From Acuticoccus mangrovi (GTDB lineage: Bacteria; Pseudomonadota; Alphaproteobacteria; Rhizobiales; Amorphaceae): a stretch of DNA of 64,000 nt. The notes beneath the pieces were generated by a model, which worked only from the letters and a program-made list of their open reading frames with translations, made no database searches and was not told where the DNA came from. The translations under genes were made by a program, and so were the position numbers. The DNA lies in assembly GCF_016411865.1 (NCBI RefSeq), contig NZ_JAEKJA010000020.1:1-64000 (forward strand), in the 5' to 3' direction. Numbering within the stretch: position 1 is the stretch's first letter; every line of letters begins with the position of its first letter. Positions 8,049 through 17,888 of this stretch are shown here, in pieces.

Positions 8049-9137
8049 TCAGCTCGGACTCCCCACGATCCGCACCGTCGGGGAGCGGACGCTCGGCGGG
8101 CTCGGCAGCACCACGCTCGGGCCCGAAGGCGGTGGCGCGATGGTGGGTACGGCCGTGCTCTGCTGCTGGGTCGTCGACGTGGAGGACGGCAGCGGCACGG
8201 TGTATCGCGGGGCGGTCGCAGGCGCCGCGCTCGGCAGGTTGGAGGTCTGCACGTCCGGCTCGGAGAGATCGGTGTTCTCCGGCCGAGGCACCACGGCGGC
8301 CCCTGCCACCGGCTCGTTCAGTGGCGTCCGCTCCACCGTCGTGACCGTCGGCCGCACCGTCGTCGTGCTGCGGCGAGGCCGCGAGATCGTCCGGCGGGGC
8401 GTCTCGGCGTAGGAGACCGGGGCGATCACCGTCGGGTCCACCACCTGCTCGGGCAGGATGGTCTCGCCCGGCTTGCCGATCCGCGGGTCCGCCTCGGGCG
8501 GATCGCCGTAGGGATTCCAGCGCTGCGACAAGAAGTAGCCGTTGATCGTCAGACCGTAGGCGAGGAGCAGCAGCGAGCGCGCGTCGCTCCTCGAATCGCA
8601 CATGCGCAGGCGCCACGTGATCGCACCGCGCTGGAACTTGAAGAAGCCCGCATCGGCGGCGATTCGCTGCCAGGCGTAGATGCAGTTGGTGCCGCGGCCG
8701 CGCCCCGTCGCGTAGCTGAACGGGCCGTAGCGGTTCTGCACGTAGAGGCCCGAGGGCTGCATGTTCACGCCGGGGAAGCGCTCGCGCATCTCGCGGCGGA
8801 TGTTGTCGAGCGACACGTAGTCGTCGCTCATCGTCCCGTTGCCGCGATCCCGGCCCATCGGCCCGTAGGCCTTCACGTAGATGACGTTCTGACCGGACAC
8901 GTTGCCGCCGCCGGACAGGATGATGTCCTGCGCCAGACCGTTTTCGTACCGATTCTCGAGGACGGCGATCACCGCCGGCCCGCCGGGCGGAGGCGTGATG
9001 AACGCGTTCTCGACATCCACCTTGGTGTTCAGCGTCGCGGTACGGACGCCGCCTTGGTCGTAATACCCGCAGCCACCGACCGCGGCCGCGATCATGACGG
9101 CGATCGCTCGGTGCGCGTAGCGCGAAGTCAGTAGCAT
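8049..9137 (-). CDS. bcsN: Cellulose biosynthesis protein BcsN, lipoprotein
   Basis: A 362-residue exported protein. It begins MLLTSRYAHRAIAVMIAA and has a lipobox-like VGGC, so it is probably a lipoprotein. The folded part (about residues 25-220) contains ENRYENGLAQDIIL, GTNCIYAWQRIA and GAITWRLRMCD, consistent with the BcsN family of Hyphomicrobiales cellulose loci. The last 130 residues are a Pro/Thr/Ser-rich disordered tail. ATG 9137 is chosen over 9212 because it places the signal peptide first and GAGAGG stands about nine bases upstream. It is divergent from bcsA. The tail contains TTTVRPTVTT, also found in the bcs-linked TPR protein. The family call rests on context plus partial sequence likeness. 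Confidence 0.75.
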   Translation of the reverse strand: MLLTSRYAHRAIAVMIAAAVGGCGYYDQGGVRTATLNTKVDVENAFITPPPGGPAVIAVLENRYENGLAQDIILSGGGNVSGQNVIYVKAYGPMGRDRGNGTMSDDYVSLDNIRREMRERFPGVNMQPSGLYVQNRYGPFSYATGRGRGTNCIYAWQRIAADAGFFKFQRGAITWRLRMCDSRSDARSLLLLAYGLTINGYFLSQRWNPYGDPPEADPRIGKPGETILPEQVVDPTVIAPVSYAETPRRTISRPRRSTTTVRPTVTTVERTPLNEPVAGAAVVPRPENTDLSEPDVQTSNLPSAAPATAPRYTVPLPSSTSTTQQQSTAVPTIAPPPSGPSVVLPSPPSVRSPTVRIVGSPS

Positions 9138-9697
9138 CGCATCCGGCCTCTCATTCTGATCTACGCCCCGCCATGCGGTCGGGGGGCGACCGATTCGCGT
9201 GATCGGCGCCATGGCGAGAGGATGAGTCGATATTCCTTGAGCGTTTGTTAACCTTGACCAGTGTTAACGTTAATCGAGCCGGCGACCTGCGTCGGTCCGA
9301 TCCCGACGTGGCGCCTGCCGGCACGCCGGGGCCGGGCGTGCCGCATGAATGCCATTGCCGTCCGTCATGCCGAGTCGCGAGGACAGTCCGCTGCCGAGGG
9401 TCAGCCAACAGATCGACAGCATCCGGGAGGATCGGTGCACGGTCCCCGTCGGCCCAAATGCGTTTGCATTGCGGCTATACGGTCCGTTGATCGCCGGCTC
9501 TGAAACCAGTAGTCACATGCGGCGGCAGTCTGAACTCTCTCAGATTCCAAAGAGAATGTGGGCCGTGACCGATCCAGTTCCGCGGACGGCCTGCCCGCCG
9601 GCCAGGGCACCGCTGTGTCACGGCCAAGGCATTTGCGCTACTATGACCCATTCGTGGCGATTGCAGGTCAGGACGGCGACAGGGTGAGGACGAGACG
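9138..9697. promoter_or_regulatory. 560-bp divergent regulatory region between bcsN and bcsA
   Basis: No convincing gene lies here. The region is less GC-rich than its flanks and must hold the bcsN and bcsA promoters. The clearest element is a cluster at 9247-9274: GTTAAC, ten bases, GTTAAC, then GTTAAT directly abutting. It sits about 110 bp before bcsN. Its TTAA half-sites recall CtrA-type boxes, but the 12-base and 2-base spacings do not match the usual TTAA-N7-TTAA, so I do not assign a regulator. A GAGG element precedes the bcsA ATG. Confidence 0.45.
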
Positions 9698-12031
9698 ATG
9701 AGATTCCTGGTCTTTCTGTTGTGGCTCGCCACGACCGCGGTGGTGATCTTCCTCGTTACCCAGCCGGTGAGCCTCAATACGCACTTCATCACCTCGATGG
9801 TGATCGTGATCATCATCGCCGTTCTGAAGATGTTCGATCGAAAAGGCATGCTCCGCGCGATCGTCCTCGCCCTCGGCACGGCCGTGGTGTTGCGCTACGT
9901 CTACTGGCGTACCTTCACCACGATCCCGCCGGTCGAAGAGCTGCAGAACTTCATTCCGGGCATCCTCCTCTACGCGGCGGAGATGTACTCGGTGCTGATG
10001 CTTTTCCTATCGATGTTCGCGATCGCCGATCCGCTGAACCGCCCGAAGAAGACGCTGAAGCCCGATTCGCCCAAGCCCACCGTCGACATCTTCGTGCCGA
10101 CCTTCAACGAGGACGCCCAGCTGCTCGCGACCACCCTCTCGGCGGCCAAGCAGATCGACTACCCGTCCGACCGGATGAACGTCTTCCTGCTCGACGACGG
10201 CGGCACCGACCAGCGCTGCGAGAGCGCCGACCCGCGCGCCGCGGCCGCCGCCCAGGAGCGCCGGCGCGAGCTGCAGCAGCTCGCCCGCGACCTCGGCGTC
10301 AACTACCTGACGCGCTCGGCCAACATCAACGCCAAGGCCGGCAACCTCAACAACGGGCTCGCCCACTCCACCGGCGAGTTCGTGGTGGTGTTCGACGCCG
10401 ACCACGCCCCGTCGCGCGACTTCCTGCAGGAAACCATCGGCTACTTCTACGACGACCCGCAGCTCTTCCTCGTCCAGACGCCGCACTTCTTCATCAACCC
10501 GGACCCGCTCGAGCACAATCTCGAAACCTGGAACCGCATGCCGTCCGAGAACGAGATGTTCTACGGCGTCATGCAGAAGGGTCTCGACAAGTGGAACGCC
10601 ACCTTCTTCTGCGGTTCGGCGGCGGTGCTGCGCCGCTCGGCCCTCGAAGAGGTCAGCGGCTTCGCCGGCACCTCCATCACCGAGGACTGCGAGACCTCGC
10701 TCGGCCTGCACGCCCAGGGATGGAACTCCGCCTACGTGGACCGGCCGATGATCGCCGGCCTGCAGCCGGAGACGTTCGCCAACTTCATCGGCCAGCGGTC
10801 CCGCTGGGCGCAGGGCATGACGCAGATCCTGCTGCTGAAGAACCCGCTCTTCAAGGGCGGCCTCAGCCTGGCGCAGCGGATTTGCTACCTCTCGTCGATG
10901 TTCTACTGGCTGTTCCCATTCGCCCGTCTGACCTTCCTGTTCTCGCCGCTGTTCTATCTCTTCTTCGGTCTGTCGATCTTCGACGCCTCGGGCGCCGAAT
11001 TCGCAGCCTATACGATCACCTACATTCTGGTGAACATCCTGTTGCAGAACTACATCTGGAGCCGGGTGCGGTGGCCATTCATCTCCGAGCTCTATGAGAC
11101 GATCCAATCGGTCTACCTCATCCGCGCGCTGGGCGCGGTGGTGCTCAACCCGAAGCGACCGAGCTTCAAGGTGACGACCAAGGGCGAGACCAACCGGCGC
11201 TCGCGAATCTCCGAACTCGGCGGCCCGTTCTACGTGATTTTCTTCATCCTCGCGGCCGGCGTGGTCGCCACCATCTACCGCCTGGTGTTCCAGCCCTTCG
11301 CGGCGGACATCGCGATGGTGGTCGGCGGCTGGAACCTCTTCAACATCCTGCTCATGGGTGCCGCGCTGGGCGTGGTGGCCGAGCGGCGCCAGCTGCGCAC
11401 GTCGCAGCGCGTGTCGATCGACCGGCCCGCCGAGATCATCTACGGCGACCGCGTCATCCCGGCGAAGATCGACGACGTGTCGATCACCGGCGCGCGCATC
11501 CTGGTGCCCGGCAACGTGCTGCGGCAGATCAAGCCGGGCGAGCAGATCATCATGCGCTTCCAGCCGATGGCGCCGCTCGCCTCGAACGAGCTGCCGCTGA
11601 CGGTGCGCTCGGTGGTGCGCGACGAGGGCGGCGCCGCCCTCGGCTCGGAGTTCACCGTGGTCGATCCGCGCCAGTACGAGCTCGTCGCCGACCTCGTGTT
11701 CGCGAACTCCGACGAGTGGGTTCGCTTCCAGGCCTCCCGCCGAAAGGACATCGGCGCCTTCCGCGGCATCGTCGAGTTCATCTCGCTGGCGGTGTTCCAG
11801 ATGGTGCGCGGCCTCTCCTACCTCTTCACCACCGCCGCCCCGCGTGGTCAGCGCGGGGGCGACGCGCCGGCCGCGTCGCCCGCCAGCGTGCCCCAGGCCC
11901 AGGCTCAAAGCCGGCGCCCAGCCTTCGTCGGCGCCGACCCCAACGCCGTGGTCACCTCCGGCGCCGGTGCGACGGCGGCTCTCCACGGAGCCCCGGTGGC
12001 CCGTTCCGCCAACCCACGGCCCGATCGCTGA
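9698..12031 (+). CDS. bcsA: Cellulose synthase catalytic subunit BcsA with PilZ domain
   Basis: Polymerises UDP-glucose into beta-1,4-glucan and threads it through the inner membrane. The 777 residues contain N-terminal membrane helices, then the GT2 domain with DDGG (166-169), DAD (233-235), FFCGS, the catalytic-base TED (328-330) and QRSRW (366-370). Further helices and a C-terminal PilZ domain follow. The PilZ c-di-GMP motifs are intact: RTSQR at 567-571 and DVSITG at 593-598. Residues after about 705 form a Pro/Ala-rich tail. It is followed after 11 bases by bcsB. All catalytic and c-di-GMP residues are present, so an active, c-di-GMP-gated synthase is expected. Confidence 0.97.
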   Translation: MRFLVFLLWLATTAVVIFLVTQPVSLNTHFITSMVIVIIIAVLKMFDRKGMLRAIVLALGTAVVLRYVYWRTFTTIPPVEELQNFIPGILLYAAEMYSVLMLFLSMFAIADPLNRPKKTLKPDSPKPTVDIFVPTFNEDAQLLATTLSAAKQIDYPSDRMNVFLLDDGGTDQRCESADPRAAAAAQERRRELQQLARDLGVNYLTRSANINAKAGNLNNGLAHSTGEFVVVFDADHAPSRDFLQETIGYFYDDPQLFLVQTPHFFINPDPLEHNLETWNRMPSENEMFYGVMQKGLDKWNATFFCGSAAVLRRSALEEVSGFAGTSITEDCETSLGLHAQGWNSAYVDRPMIAGLQPETFANFIGQRSRWAQGMTQILLLKNPLFKGGLSLAQRICYLSSMFYWLFPFARLTFLFSPLFYLFFGLSIFDASGAEFAAYTITYILVNILLQNYIWSRVRWPFISELYETIQSVYLIRALGAVVLNPKRPSFKVTTKGETNRRSRISELGGPFYVIFFILAAGVVATIYRLVFQPFAADIAMVVGGWNLFNILLMGAALGVVAERRQLRTSQRVSIDRPAEIIYGDRVIPAKIDDVSITGARILVPGNVLRQIKPGEQIIMRFQPMAPLASNELPLTVRSVVRDEGGAALGSEFTVVDPRQYELVADLVFANSDEWVRFQASRRKDIGAFRGIVEFISLAVFQMVRGLSYLFTTAAPRGQRGGDAPAASPASVPQAQAQSRRPAFVGADPNAVVTSGAGATAALHGAPVARSANPRPDR

Positions 12032-12042
12032 GGACCCCGCCC

Positions 12043-14823
12043 ATGCGTGCCCACATGCGTGCCCACTCTTCCGCCGGTCTCGCCCTCACCGTCGCCGCGG
12101 CCCTCGCCTTCGCCACACCGGCGCTCGCACAGAGTCCCTTCTCGATCCGCAGCTCCGCCGCCGAGCAGCCGAGCTCGCCCGTCACCCAGCAGCGCATCGC
12201 CGAGGACGAGGCGACCGTCGTCTCGCCCGACAACCCGCAGACCCGCACCAACGTGCCGGCTGCGGTCGCCACCACGCCGGCGCCGTTCGACATCAACGAG
12301 GACGGTCGCTCGCCCGTGGTGGAGCTGCCGGAGGAGGAGCAGGAATTCTTCCGCCCCTCCACCACCACCTCGCCGCTCGCCAGAGGCCGCGAGCCCACCG
12401 CGGTGGTCCCGATCGACGCCATCAGCGAAGACCAGCGGCGCGACCTCACCCGCCTCCTGAAGCAGGACGCGGGCACGGTGCGCGAGCTGCGCGTCAACGT
12501 GGAGAACGATCAGACGTGGGTCGATTCGGTCGTCGACCGGCCCATCGTCCCCTATCGCACGCTGCGGCTCGACGGTGAGATCGACTTCCGCTCCTGGACC
12601 GTGTTCCTCTCCGCCTCCGAGGCGGCGCGGGGCGGCACGCTGTCGATCGCCTTCACCAACTCGGTGCTGGTGCTGCCCGAAGCCTCGCGCCTGCGCGTCT
12701 TCCTCAACGGCCGCCAGATCGCCCAGACCGCCATCGACAGCCCGGACCGGACGAAGGTGATCGCGCTGCCGGTCTCCTCGGAGCTCCTGCGGCCGGGCGA
12801 GAACGCCATCCGCCTCGAGGCGGAGATGCGCCACCGCATCGACTGCTCGCTCGACGCCACCTACGAGCTGTGGACGCGCATCGACACCCGCCTCACCGGC
12901 TTCTCCTTCACCGGCGGCCGCATCCCGCTGTCCGGCCTCAACGATCTGCCGGCCGTCGGCGTCGGCACCAACGGCGCCACCCGCTTGCGCGTCGTCCAAC
13001 GCCAGGGCACCGCCACCGGCAACATCGACCGCATGCTGCGCGCCGTTCAGGCCGCCTCGCTGCGCGGCCGCTTCGCCCAGCCGCTGGTGGAGGTGGTCGA
13101 CACCAACGCCACCCTCGACCCGGCGCCGGGCGTCCTCAACATCGTGATCGGCCCCTACGACGTCATCCGCACGGTGTCGCCGGACATTCCGCGCGAGGGC
13201 TCGGTCGGCCCCATCACCACGCTGATCGATCCGCCCGGGATCGGCGCCACCGTCGTCATCACCGGCCCCTCCGAGCGGGACGTCGATGCCGCCCTCACCC
13301 GCTTCGACGCGCCCGCCCTGCCCGACCAGCCGCAAAGCTCGATCGCCGCGACGCCGCCCTGGCTGGTGCCCGATTCGGTGCGCATCAACGGCGCCGCCAC
13401 CGTGACGCTGCGGCAGGCGGGGGTGGAGACCATCAACTTCTCCGGCCGCCGCTTCAGCACCAACTTCCAGGTCACTCTGCCGCCGGACTTCTACGCCGCG
13501 GCCTACGGCGAGGCCCGCCTCCTGCTCGACGCCGCCTACTCGGCGGACGTGCAGCCCGGCAGCCGCCTCACCGTGCTCGTCAACGGCGTGCTGTCGACGG
13601 CGATCAGCTTCACCTCGTCGAGCGGCGAGGTGTTCGAAAAGTTCCCGATCGTCCTGGTGATGCAGAACTTCCGCCCGGGCATCAACAACATCGAGATCGT
13701 CGTCGAGCTCAACACCGCCGCCGATCAGGCGTGCTTGCCCGGCGGCACCGTGCCGGCGCGCGACCGCTTCGCGCTGTTCTCCTCCACGCGCCTCGTCTTC
13801 CCCAACTTCGCGCGCATCGGCCAGCTTCCCAATCTCGCCTCGTTCACCACCAACGGCTTCCCCTATCAGCTCTCCTCCGAGCCGGTGCGGGTGCGCGTCG
13901 GCGGTGAGGCGCCCGACACGGTGGGCGCGGCCGGCACCCTCATCTCCCGCGTGGCGGTGAGCCGCGGCGCCTCCTTCCCGACCAACGTCATCGAGGAGGT
14001 GGCCCCGTTCGGCGACACGGGGGTGATCGTGGTCGCCCCGCTGCAGGACACCTCCAACCTCACCCTCGACACCACGGGGGCGGCGAACGTGGTGCCGGCG
14101 ACCTGGCTGCAGCCGGGCACCACCGGCGCCAGCCCGGCGGAACCTGCGGGCCTCGAGCGCTACGACGACGTGCTGCGCCGCCTGCGCCAGCAGCTCCGCC
14201 AGGAGGAGGTGCGGCTCGACCGCTCCAGCGCCGCCGAGCTCACCGACCGCACCGACCGCGAACGCTCCCTCGATCAGCGCAACGAGACGCAGCGCACCCG
14301 CGAGCGCTGGTTCGAGGAATTGTCCCAGCAGCAGGGTCTGACGCGGCTCATCAACGACGCGTTCCGCTCCCTGCGTGATTCGATCAACATCAATCTCGAC
14401 CTCAATTTCGGCGAGGAAGAGGACGAGTTCGCCGCCCCGGTGCTGTCGGAGGGCGCCTCGCTGATCATCGCGCAGGCCGCCTCGCCCAACAATTCGGACG
14501 CGGCCTGGACGCTCATCACCGCTCCGACGGCCGGACTCTTGTCGACGTCGATGGCCGCCGTCACGTCGTCCGAGATCTGGACGCGAATCGGTGGCCGCAT
14601 GTCCGCCTACGACCTCGAGAACAACAGCGTGCAGGTCGTGCCGGCGGACCAGGTGAGCTACCTCGCCACGGTGCCGCTGTCGTTCACCAATCTCCGATTG
14701 ATCGCGGCCAACTGGTTCTCGATCAACAACGGCGTCTACGCCGTGGCGCTCGTGATCATGGCGCTGGTGCTCGGTATCGTCACCTGGGCGCTGATCACCC
14801 CGCTCGGCCGGCACAACGACTAG
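12043..14823 (+). CDS. bcsB: Cellulose synthase periplasmic subunit BcsB
   Basis: A 926-residue protein that guides the glucan through the periplasm and anchors to BcsA by a C-terminal helix. It starts MRAHMRAHSSAGLALTVAAA with a signal peptide ending ALAQ, has a disordered acidic stretch to about residue 120, then the carbohydrate-binding/flavodoxin-like repeats typical of BcsB (for example VIVTG-type strands and PPDFYAAAYGEARLLLDAAY-like segments). It finishes with one membrane helix (YAVALVIMALVLGIVTWALI) before GRHND. ATG 12043 has GAGG upstream; ATG 12055 is an alternative four codons later. It is longer than E. coli BcsB (about 780) because of the extended disordered N-terminus and an extra region before the last helix. 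Confidence 0.94.
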   Translation: MRAHMRAHSSAGLALTVAAALAFATPALAQSPFSIRSSAAEQPSSPVTQQRIAEDEATVVSPDNPQTRTNVPAAVATTPAPFDINEDGRSPVVELPEEEQEFFRPSTTTSPLARGREPTAVVPIDAISEDQRRDLTRLLKQDAGTVRELRVNVENDQTWVDSVVDRPIVPYRTLRLDGEIDFRSWTVFLSASEAARGGTLSIAFTNSVLVLPEASRLRVFLNGRQIAQTAIDSPDRTKVIALPVSSELLRPGENAIRLEAEMRHRIDCSLDATYELWTRIDTRLTGFSFTGGRIPLSGLNDLPAVGVGTNGATRLRVVQRQGTATGNIDRMLRAVQAASLRGRFAQPLVEVVDTNATLDPAPGVLNIVIGPYDVIRTVSPDIPREGSVGPITTLIDPPGIGATVVITGPSERDVDAALTRFDAPALPDQPQSSIAATPPWLVPDSVRINGAATVTLRQAGVETINFSGRRFSTNFQVTLPPDFYAAAYGEARLLLDAAYSADVQPGSRLTVLVNGVLSTAISFTSSSGEVFEKFPIVLVMQNFRPGINNIEIVVELNTAADQACLPGGTVPARDRFALFSSTRLVFPNFARIGQLPNLASFTTNGFPYQLSSEPVRVRVGGEAPDTVGAAGTLISRVAVSRGASFPTNVIEEVAPFGDTGVIVVAPLQDTSNLTLDTTGAANVVPATWLQPGTTGASPAEPAGLERYDDVLRRLRQQLRQEEVRLDRSSAAELTDRTDRERSLDQRNETQRTRERWFEELSQQQGLTRLINDAFRSLRDSININLDLNFGEEEDEFAAPVLSEGASLIIAQAASPNNSDAAWTLITAPTAGLLSTSMAAVTSSEIWTRIGGRMSAYDLENNSVQVVPADQVSYLATVPLSFTNLRLIAANWFSINNGVYAVALVIMALVLGIVTWALITPLGRHND

Positions 14824-14992
14824 TGGTTCCGCGGCAGACCCTCCGGCCCTGTGGGCCCCCCGCCGCAACGCCGGAGGACTTACAATTCGTTAACCGTATT
14901 CCTTCATCGTTTTTGACGGCGATTCTACCGGATCGGATGTCGTCTTCGCGGCGGCGAACCATCAACCACGGGTCGTCTTCGTTAAGGGGCGT

Positions 14993-17821
14993 ATGGTGAA
15001 GCACCTGATCGACACACATGACATCAAGCCGCCGATGGCCCTCCGTCCGCGGACCCGGACTTCGGTCGAGGATCGAGCCCGGCGCGTCATCGCCCGGGCC
15101 GAGACCAAGGCACGCAAGCTTCCCATCCGGATCGCTCCGCCGCTTCGCCCGGTGGTGCTGGGCGTGGCGGCGGCCCTGCTCATCGGCTTCGTGCTCGACA
15201 TCGGACCATGGAGCCGGATCACCGGTCACCTCCTCGGCCGGGCCGACGCCCAGGAGGCGCCCCAGTCGACGGTGTCCAACGACCTCTCCGTGCCGTCCGA
15301 AGCGGACCGTGCCGCGCTGCGCTACTTTGCGCGCGAGGGGGCGGTCGACCGGCTCGAGGCGGAGCTGCGGCGGCTGCGCGCCCTCTATCCCGGCTGGCAA
15401 CCGCCTCGCGATCTCCTCGACCCGCAAGGCGAGGACACCGAGCTGCAACGCATCTACGATCTCGTCGGCGAGCAGCGCTACGACGAGGCGCGCGAGGCGA
15501 TCGCCGAGCGGCGCCAGCGCGACCCGTCGTGGACGCCGCCGGTGCGCCTGACCGACCTTCTGGAGCTCGCCGACGCCCGCGCCCGGCTTCGCGCCGCGAA
15601 CGAGGCGGGCAACAACTCCGAAGTGCTGCGGATCGCCGAAGACAACGAGCGCATCCTCACCTGCGACGATCCGGCCTCGATCTGGGCCGTGGCCGAGGCG
15701 TTCGCCGAGACCGGCCGGCCGAAGCGCGCCTACGACGCCTACGCCTACATCATCAACACCTGCAAGGATCAGCAGCAGGCCCGCGCCTCCAGCCTCCAGA
15801 AGGCGGCCGACACGCTCGACGCGAGCTACGTGACCGACCTCTTCAATCTCGGCGCCACCGACGAGACGGGCCAGAACGAGTTCCTCAACGCCCGCCTCGA
15901 CATCATCCGCGGTGTCGTGGCGCGCGGCGGCCAGGACGCCCAGCAGACGGCGCCGGACGAGTGGCTCGAGCTGCTCGCCGACCACGCCCGCACCGGCGAG
16001 AACCTGCAGGACGCGATGCTGGTGGGCTTCTACCTCTATCGTCACGGCGCGCCGCAGGAGGCGGCCCAGTGGTTCCGCTTCGCCCTCGACAACGGGCTCG
16101 GTAGCGACGCGGCCGAGGGCTACATCGTGGCGCTGCGTGCCATCGGCGACCGCGAGGACGAGTTCCTCGCCCGCGAGGTCGCCTACCAGTGGCGCGAGCA
16201 GACGCCGGAGCTGATGGAGTCCTATCTCGACGCGATGGCGACGGTGCTCACCGCCGATGCTACCAGCGAGCCGTCGATCTTCGACGTCGAACAGGCCTCG
16301 GTGGACCGCTTCGTGCCCGTCGTGATCCAGCAGCGCGATCCGAACGGCGCCCAGGCGCTCGGCTGGTACGCCTTCAACACCTGCCAGTTCATCATCGCGG
16401 AGGAGTGGTTCATCACCTCGGCGAACTGGGTGCCGACGGAATCGGCCATCTACGGCCTCGCTCTCGCCCGGCTGCGCCTCGGCGACCAGGACGGCTTCGA
16501 CGAGGTGGTCGACGAGTGGGGTCCGCTCTACCGCTCGGTGGCGCAGCTGCGCTCCGCCGGCTCCACCGCGCCGGCGCCCCCCACGAAGGCCGAGGACGAC
16601 CCGACCAGCCAGATCGGCCTCAGCTCGGTGATCTGCGATCCCAAGGAGCGGGAGCGGCTGCGCCAGTTCTTCGTGGAGCAGCAGCAGTCCGAGCTCGATC
16701 CGGTGAGCTACACCGAGGCGGGGTCGCTCACCTCCACGCCGATGACGGTGCGGGCCCTCACCTCGCGCCCGGCCGATTCGGTGCGCCCGGCGACCCCCCG
16801 CCGTTCGGTGGTGATCCAGCCGAAGCCGGCTGAGCGGCCCAAGAGCCTCCTCCACCGGATCCAGGCCACCATGCTCCCACCGCCGCCCGGCATCGACACG
16901 TCGGTGCCGGACACGAGCAACCTGCTTCCCCCACCATCGCCGACGCCGTCGCTGCAGCAGCCGGGACCGGCGACCACCACCACCACGACGACCACCACCG
17001 TGCGACCCACGGTGACGACGCGTTCTGGGCAGCCCGTGCGGCCGATCGAGCGGCGCACGACGGTGGTGACCGGCGCGAACCGGGCCACCAACACCGGCGG
17101 CAGCACCGTGACGCGGCGCGTGCGTCAGGGCACCGTCACCCGCCGCCGCACCGTCGACGACGACGTGCACGACATCGTCAACCGGCCGCGCACCGTGCGG
17201 CGCCGGGTGCGCAGCGCGGCGTCGGCCCAGGCCGCTCTCGGAAGCGGCAACTACAGCGCCTGCGTGTCGGCGACCGACAACTCGATCCGTGCCGGCACCT
17301 TGAGCGCCGCGGAGGCGAGCGCGCGCGGCTTCTGCCTCCTCCAGCTGAAACGCCCCGTCGAGGCGGCGCAGGCCTTCCAGCTCGCCCGGTTGCGCTCGCG
17401 CTACGGCAGCGCCAGCATGTCGGACGCGGCCTACGGCGAGACCCTCGCCTCGATCGCCTCCAACCTCACCTCGGAGGCAGCGATCGCCGCGACCCAGGCG
17501 CCGATGTCACGCCCCCGCCGCACCGAGGTGCAGATCGGCATCCTCACCCAGCGGGCCATCGCCGCCAACCGCGACGGTCGCTACGTCGAGGCGCTCTACT
17601 ATCTCGATCAGCGCTCGCGCATCGCTCCGCTGCAGAAGGACCTGATGATCCTGCAGGGCTTCGCCTACTACAACGCCGGCGACTATCGCTCCGCGGAGCG
17701 GATCTTCAAGGCGGTGAACAAGGCGGGACCCACCAGCCAGTCGCTACGCGCGATGAACGTAATCGCCGAACGCAACTATCCGGCGCCGCTTCGCACCACA
17801 CCGGGGAACGGCTTCCGCTGA
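14993..17821 (+). CDS. Large TPR protein of the cellulose operon, possible partial substitute for BcsC
   Basis: A 942-residue protein in the position where bcsC or a cellulase gene usually stands. It has a basic 48-residue N-terminal region, one hydrophobic segment (PVVLGVAAALLIGFVLDIG) ending near ADAQ, then helical TPR-like repeats from about 100 to 545. A disordered Pro/Thr/Arg linker (about 580-740) includes a nine-Thr run and TTTVRPTVTT. A second TPR block follows to the end. There is no C-terminal outer-membrane beta-barrel, so it is not a full BcsC. ATG 14993 has AAGGGG only three bases away; GTG 14996 is an alternative. A 169-bp gap from bcsB leaves room for its own promoter. Confidence 0.8.
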   Translation: MVKHLIDTHDIKPPMALRPRTRTSVEDRARRVIARAETKARKLPIRIAPPLRPVVLGVAAALLIGFVLDIGPWSRITGHLLGRADAQEAPQSTVSNDLSVPSEADRAALRYFAREGAVDRLEAELRRLRALYPGWQPPRDLLDPQGEDTELQRIYDLVGEQRYDEAREAIAERRQRDPSWTPPVRLTDLLELADARARLRAANEAGNNSEVLRIAEDNERILTCDDPASIWAVAEAFAETGRPKRAYDAYAYIINTCKDQQQARASSLQKAADTLDASYVTDLFNLGATDETGQNEFLNARLDIIRGVVARGGQDAQQTAPDEWLELLADHARTGENLQDAMLVGFYLYRHGAPQEAAQWFRFALDNGLGSDAAEGYIVALRAIGDREDEFLAREVAYQWREQTPELMESYLDAMATVLTADATSEPSIFDVEQASVDRFVPVVIQQRDPNGAQALGWYAFNTCQFIIAEEWFITSANWVPTESAIYGLALARLRLGDQDGFDEVVDEWGPLYRSVAQLRSAGSTAPAPPTKAEDDPTSQIGLSSVICDPKERERLRQFFVEQQQSELDPVSYTEAGSLTSTPMTVRALTSRPADSVRPATPRRSVVIQPKPAERPKSLLHRIQATMLPPPPGIDTSVPDTSNLLPPPSPTPSLQQPGPATTTTTTTTTVRPTVTTRSGQPVRPIERRTTVVTGANRATNTGGSTVTRRVRQGTVTRRRTVDDDVHDIVNRPRTVRRRVRSAASAQAALGSGNYSACVSATDNSIRAGTLSAAEASARGFCLLQLKRPVEAAQAFQLARLRSRYGSASMSDAAYGETLASIASNLTSEAAIAATQAPMSRPRRTEVQIGILTQRAIAANRDGRYVEALYYLDQRSRIAPLQKDLMILQGFAYYNAGDYRSAERIFKAVNKAGPTSQSLRAMNVIAERNYPAPLRTTPGNGFR

Positions 17822-17859
17822 TCCCCGGCCGGCGGCACCACCGACGCAACGTCACCACC

Positions 17860-17888
17860 AAGGGCCAGGCCGCGCGCCTGGCCCTTTT
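17860..17888 (+). terminator. Rho-independent terminator of the bcs operon
   Basis: An 11-bp perfect stem (AAGGGCCAGGC with its complement) around the loop CGCGC, ending in TTTT, 39 bases after the TPR gene stop. This is the clearest intrinsic terminator in the window. Confidence 0.9.

Noticed and set aside
9349-9687. A 112-codon open frame in the bcsN-bcsA intergenic region
   Set aside because: No ribosome site, no signal or domain, and overlaps the likely promoter area.
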